Position numbers and translations under genes: made by a program
Notes under the pieces: model-generated
Seen by the model: the letters and a program-made list of their open reading frames with translations, nothing else
What the model was told of the DNA's origin: nothing
Databases searched by the model: none
Part shown: positions 30,701 through 32,296 of the stretch, piece after piece
Layout: each line of letters opens with the position of its first letter
How positions within the stretch are numbered: the first letter of the stretch is position 1
Assembly: GCA_030550695.1 (NCBI GenBank)
Contig: JAUQOX010000004.1
Location: 1-32,296 of the forward strand
Direction: 5' to 3'
DNA from: Gemmatimonadota bacterium
GTDB lineage: Bacteria; Gemmatimonadota; Gemmatimonadetes; Longimicrobiales; Gaopeijiaceae
DNA: 32,296 bases

Positions 30701-30980
30701 GCGACTGGGGGGCACCCTGGTCCGGGGGCGAATCGATCGGCTGGTCTTGGGAAAGGGGCCCTGCGGCGTGCACTGGGCGCACCTTGTGGATTTCAAGACC
30801 GACGAGCCCTCGAACGCCGCCGAAGGCGGGTTGGAGGAAGAGCTTCGGCGCCACGCTCCCCAGCTGGCCGCCTACCGGGAGGCCGTCTCCGTTCTTTATG
30901 GGCTTTCCCCCGGCCGGGTGCGCACGCTCCTGGCTCTTCTCCCTTGGGGTCGGGTGGTGGAGATCCCGGCCGGGAGCTGA
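27711..30980 (+). CDS. addA: AddA-like UvrD/RecB helicase with C-terminal nuclease domain
   Basis: ASAGTGKTYALSSQML Walker A, LLDEFQDTSVFQW, ADPKQSIYGWRGGEP, TVHRAKGLEFDAVV, YVALTRAKYALYLL, RGRIDRLVLG...LVDFKTDEP; true start near TTG 27711 or GTG 27720, not 27375. Confidence 0.88.
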   Translation: MREVERWRSNSGFPALGEMVLASAGTGKTYALSSQMLALLAHGVGPHTILASTFTRKAAGEILERVLGRLAEAVLDSGKARELAQAVRGDAATEGEEGGGDPFPAPQVLQSVLENLHRLQVGTLDSFFVRLGRCCPAELGLPLNWRLGDPSTLERLEEEAVQRVLGGADRQAVAEVVRAAFGGREVRGVHLRLTEELRGLRSLLREARLAGWDGQTGLSLPLEQGKSSGSPAEALAAVLAALERAEVPLTKKGTPNQRFKDAVVKAAEALRRRDWAAFCDGRLVEAVLSGERAFSGVPVPPPLVEAVEMAIKWARGQVGAELARRGEALVQVGRAFDEALEELQAREGVYGFEDITYRVAKLSAGGLPSDLWYRLDGTVHHVLLDEFQDTSVFQWQALRPLAEEILAAPQASRSLLLVADPKQSIYGWRGGEPALAARIALRYGLGQRSLNRSFRTGTPILEVVNRVFEDLPSNPVWEGVPDLRSAVELWSTAFGRHEGRQDRPGYVQWEMGPGLDGEEANLEGYLTWVAQKIRDVRNAAPGANLGVLVRKNRTAAYLAFRLRAMGVEVSEEGGAFLTDSPAVSTVLALLHLADHPGDSVARFQVALSPLGPLVGLDRWDDEDLACQVAWGIRRDLLHGGYGPTLHGWWRGLREGGGLNPQEEERFLQLVELGYRWDEQRTLRCQEFTRFVEAETRETPSTAPLRVMTVHRAKGLEFDAVVVPDLHEKLLLRGRGPGGALALRDRRTGDLLGIVPRPAKAVLGLLPPCFSEAVRQEQERELLDALGVLYVALTRAKYALYLLSPRQEEDVVRGTSVPTYQSLLRGPLEVSLSSEPGSVVFRHGDPQWSRALPEEQVGEHGRQEVGAQPSPRLQLKPPPSRQRHLPLRTPTDPAWGSPTPLARLLAMDSRRERARAVGDIVHAWLAELEWLEDWMPSDDELLSLAHRAAPTLPPAELRALLGRFRDWLGQPEIRALLERESQPEAENLQVERETPFLVRLGGTLVRGRIDRLVLGKGPCGVHWAHLVDFKTDEPSNAAEGGLEEELRRHAPQLAAYREAVSVLYGLSPGRVRTLLALLPWGRVVEIPAGS

Positions 30981-31040
30981 GGTGCGGCTGGTGGGTCCGG
31001 CGCTGGTGCAACCGGGGGCCGAAAGCTCTCCGGTCCGTGG

Positions 31041-31069
31041 TTGACGGGGAGGTCCGGAGGCGCAAGAAT
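31041..31069 (+). promoter_or_regulatory. Candidate sigma70 promoter upstream of the M14 peptidase
   Basis: TTGACG (31041-31046), 17 nt spacer, AAGAAT (31064-31069) in a noncoding gap. Confidence 0.45.
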
Positions 31070-31210
31070 GCTCCATGGGTCCGTCGCCTCCTCCCTCGTG
31101 AGACCCGAGTGCCCGATCCGCTCCGCTCGGCCCTTGCCGCCGATCGCTTCGCCTCGGTGAAGTCCGTCTCACCTTGCAGCCGCCGGCGCTGTCAACGTAA
31201 GGAGCTTCTC

Positions 31211-32296
31211 ATGCCGTTCCGGACGAAAAGCCTTCCGGCCGCCCTCCTCCTTGCCCTCCTGGCCGCGATGCCCGTGGCCGGTCAGATCACCCCTCCCGAG
31301 AAGGTTCTGGGTTTTCCCATCGGGGCGGACTACGAGTTGGCCAGCTACCGGCAACTCCTGACCTATTGGGAGATCCTGGCTCGGGAGTCCGACCGGATGG
31401 TCCTCGACACCATCGGTCTGACCCAGGAGGGGCGCCCCCAGGTGATGGCTATCCTGACCTCTCCCGAGAATCACCGCAACCTGGCCCGATACAAGGAGAT
31501 CGCCAGGCGGATGGCGCTTGCCAAGGGGGTATCCGAGGAGGAGGCGCGGCGCCTGGCCCGAGAGGGCAAAGCCGTCGTGTGGATCGACGGCGGCCTCCAC
31601 TCCACGGAGGTGGTGGGGGCTCAGCAGCTCTTGGAGCTGGTTTACCAGATGGTCAGCGGCCGTGACCCGGAGACCCTCAGGATCCTCCAGGATGTGATCT
31701 TGCTGGCCGTCCCCGCCAATCCGGACGGGATGGACCTGGTGGCGGATTGGTACTATCGCACAGACGCGCAGGGAGGGACCAAAGAACAGCGGAACCTCGC
31801 CGGCCTTCCGGTCCTGTACCAGAAATACGCGGGCCACGACAACAACCGGGACTTCTACATGGGGAATCTGGCGGAAACCGGCAACATGCTCCGGGTGCAG
31901 TATCGGGAGTGGTTTCCCCAGATCGTGTACAACCACCATCAGACGGGCCCTCAAGGAACGATCCTCTTCGCTCCGCCCTTCCGGGATCCCCCCAACCACT
32001 TCTTGGACCCCCTCATCCTCACCTCCCTGGAGCAGGTAGGTACGGCCATGCACCATCGCTTCGTCCAGGAAGGGAAGGGCGGAAGCACGATGCGGTCGGG
32101 TGCAAGCTATTCCACCTGGTGGAACGGGGGCCTTCGGACCACGCCCTACTTCCACAACTCCATCGGGCTCCTCACCGAAATCCGGGGCGGGCCGAATCCC
32201 CAGCCCATCGCCTTCGTGCCCGGCCGGCAGATTTCCAGCAACGATCTCCCCCTCCCGGTGGAACCCGGCGTCCTCCACATGGCCACCGCCATCGAG
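31211..32296 (+). CDS. Secreted M14-family zinc carboxypeptidase, 3' truncated by window edge
   Basis: Open frame ATG 31211 to the window end with no stop (362 codons); signal peptide LLLALLAAMPVAGQ; DGGLHSTEVVGAQQLLELVY (HxxE), VPANPDGMDLV, NNRDFYMGN, YNHHQTGPQG. Confidence 0.9.
   Translation, partial: MPFRTKSLPAALLLALLAAMPVAGQITPPEKVLGFPIGADYELASYRQLLTYWEILARESDRMVLDTIGLTQEGRPQVMAILTSPENHRNLARYKEIARRMALAKGVSEEEARRLAREGKAVVWIDGGLHSTEVVGAQQLLELVYQMVSGRDPETLRILQDVILLAVPANPDGMDLVADWYYRTDAQGGTKEQRNLAGLPVLYQKYAGHDNNRDFYMGNLAETGNMLRVQYREWFPQIVYNHHQTGPQGTILFAPPFRDPPNHFLDPLILTSLEQVGTAMHHRFVQEGKGGSTMRSGASYSTWWNGGLRTTPYFHNSIGLLTEIRGGPNPQPIAFVPGRQISSNDLPLPVEPGVLHMATAIE

Overview
High-GC bacterial chromosome window. 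It is mostly housekeeping; taxonomy cannot be fixed from sequence alone, though the FlgD/T9SS-like sorting domain, M14 peptidase and gene neighbourhood would fit a Gemmatimonadota-like or related phylum. From 120 to 18017 there are 19 consecutive + strand genes with no gap above about 68 bp: ribD-ribE-ribBA-ribH-nusB, a GT4 glycosyltransferase, hpf-hprK, a complete mannose-family PTS (IIA, IIB, IIC, IID)-ptsH-ptsI, metK-ahcY, a bifunctional-nuclease (DUF151) gene, a membrane-anchored unknown, recO and selB. Next come a small secreted FlgD/T9SS-sorting-like protein behind a good sigma70 promoter, a ptsN/zinc-ribbon pair on the - strand, dusB, a tmRNA (ssrA) with a readable 9-codon tag (ANSQLALAA), lspA, an mscS-type channel, corC and osmC on the - strand, an addB/addA-like helicase-nuclease pair, and the 5' part of a secreted M14 zinc carboxypeptidase running off the right edge. 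I found no clear novel defence system, CRISPR array or mobile element. The most interesting items are the PTS phosphorelay operon with no visible sugar catabolism genes, the tmRNA tag, the sorting-domain-only secreted protein, the Cys-less AddB-like nuclease domain, and several intergenic inverted repeats.
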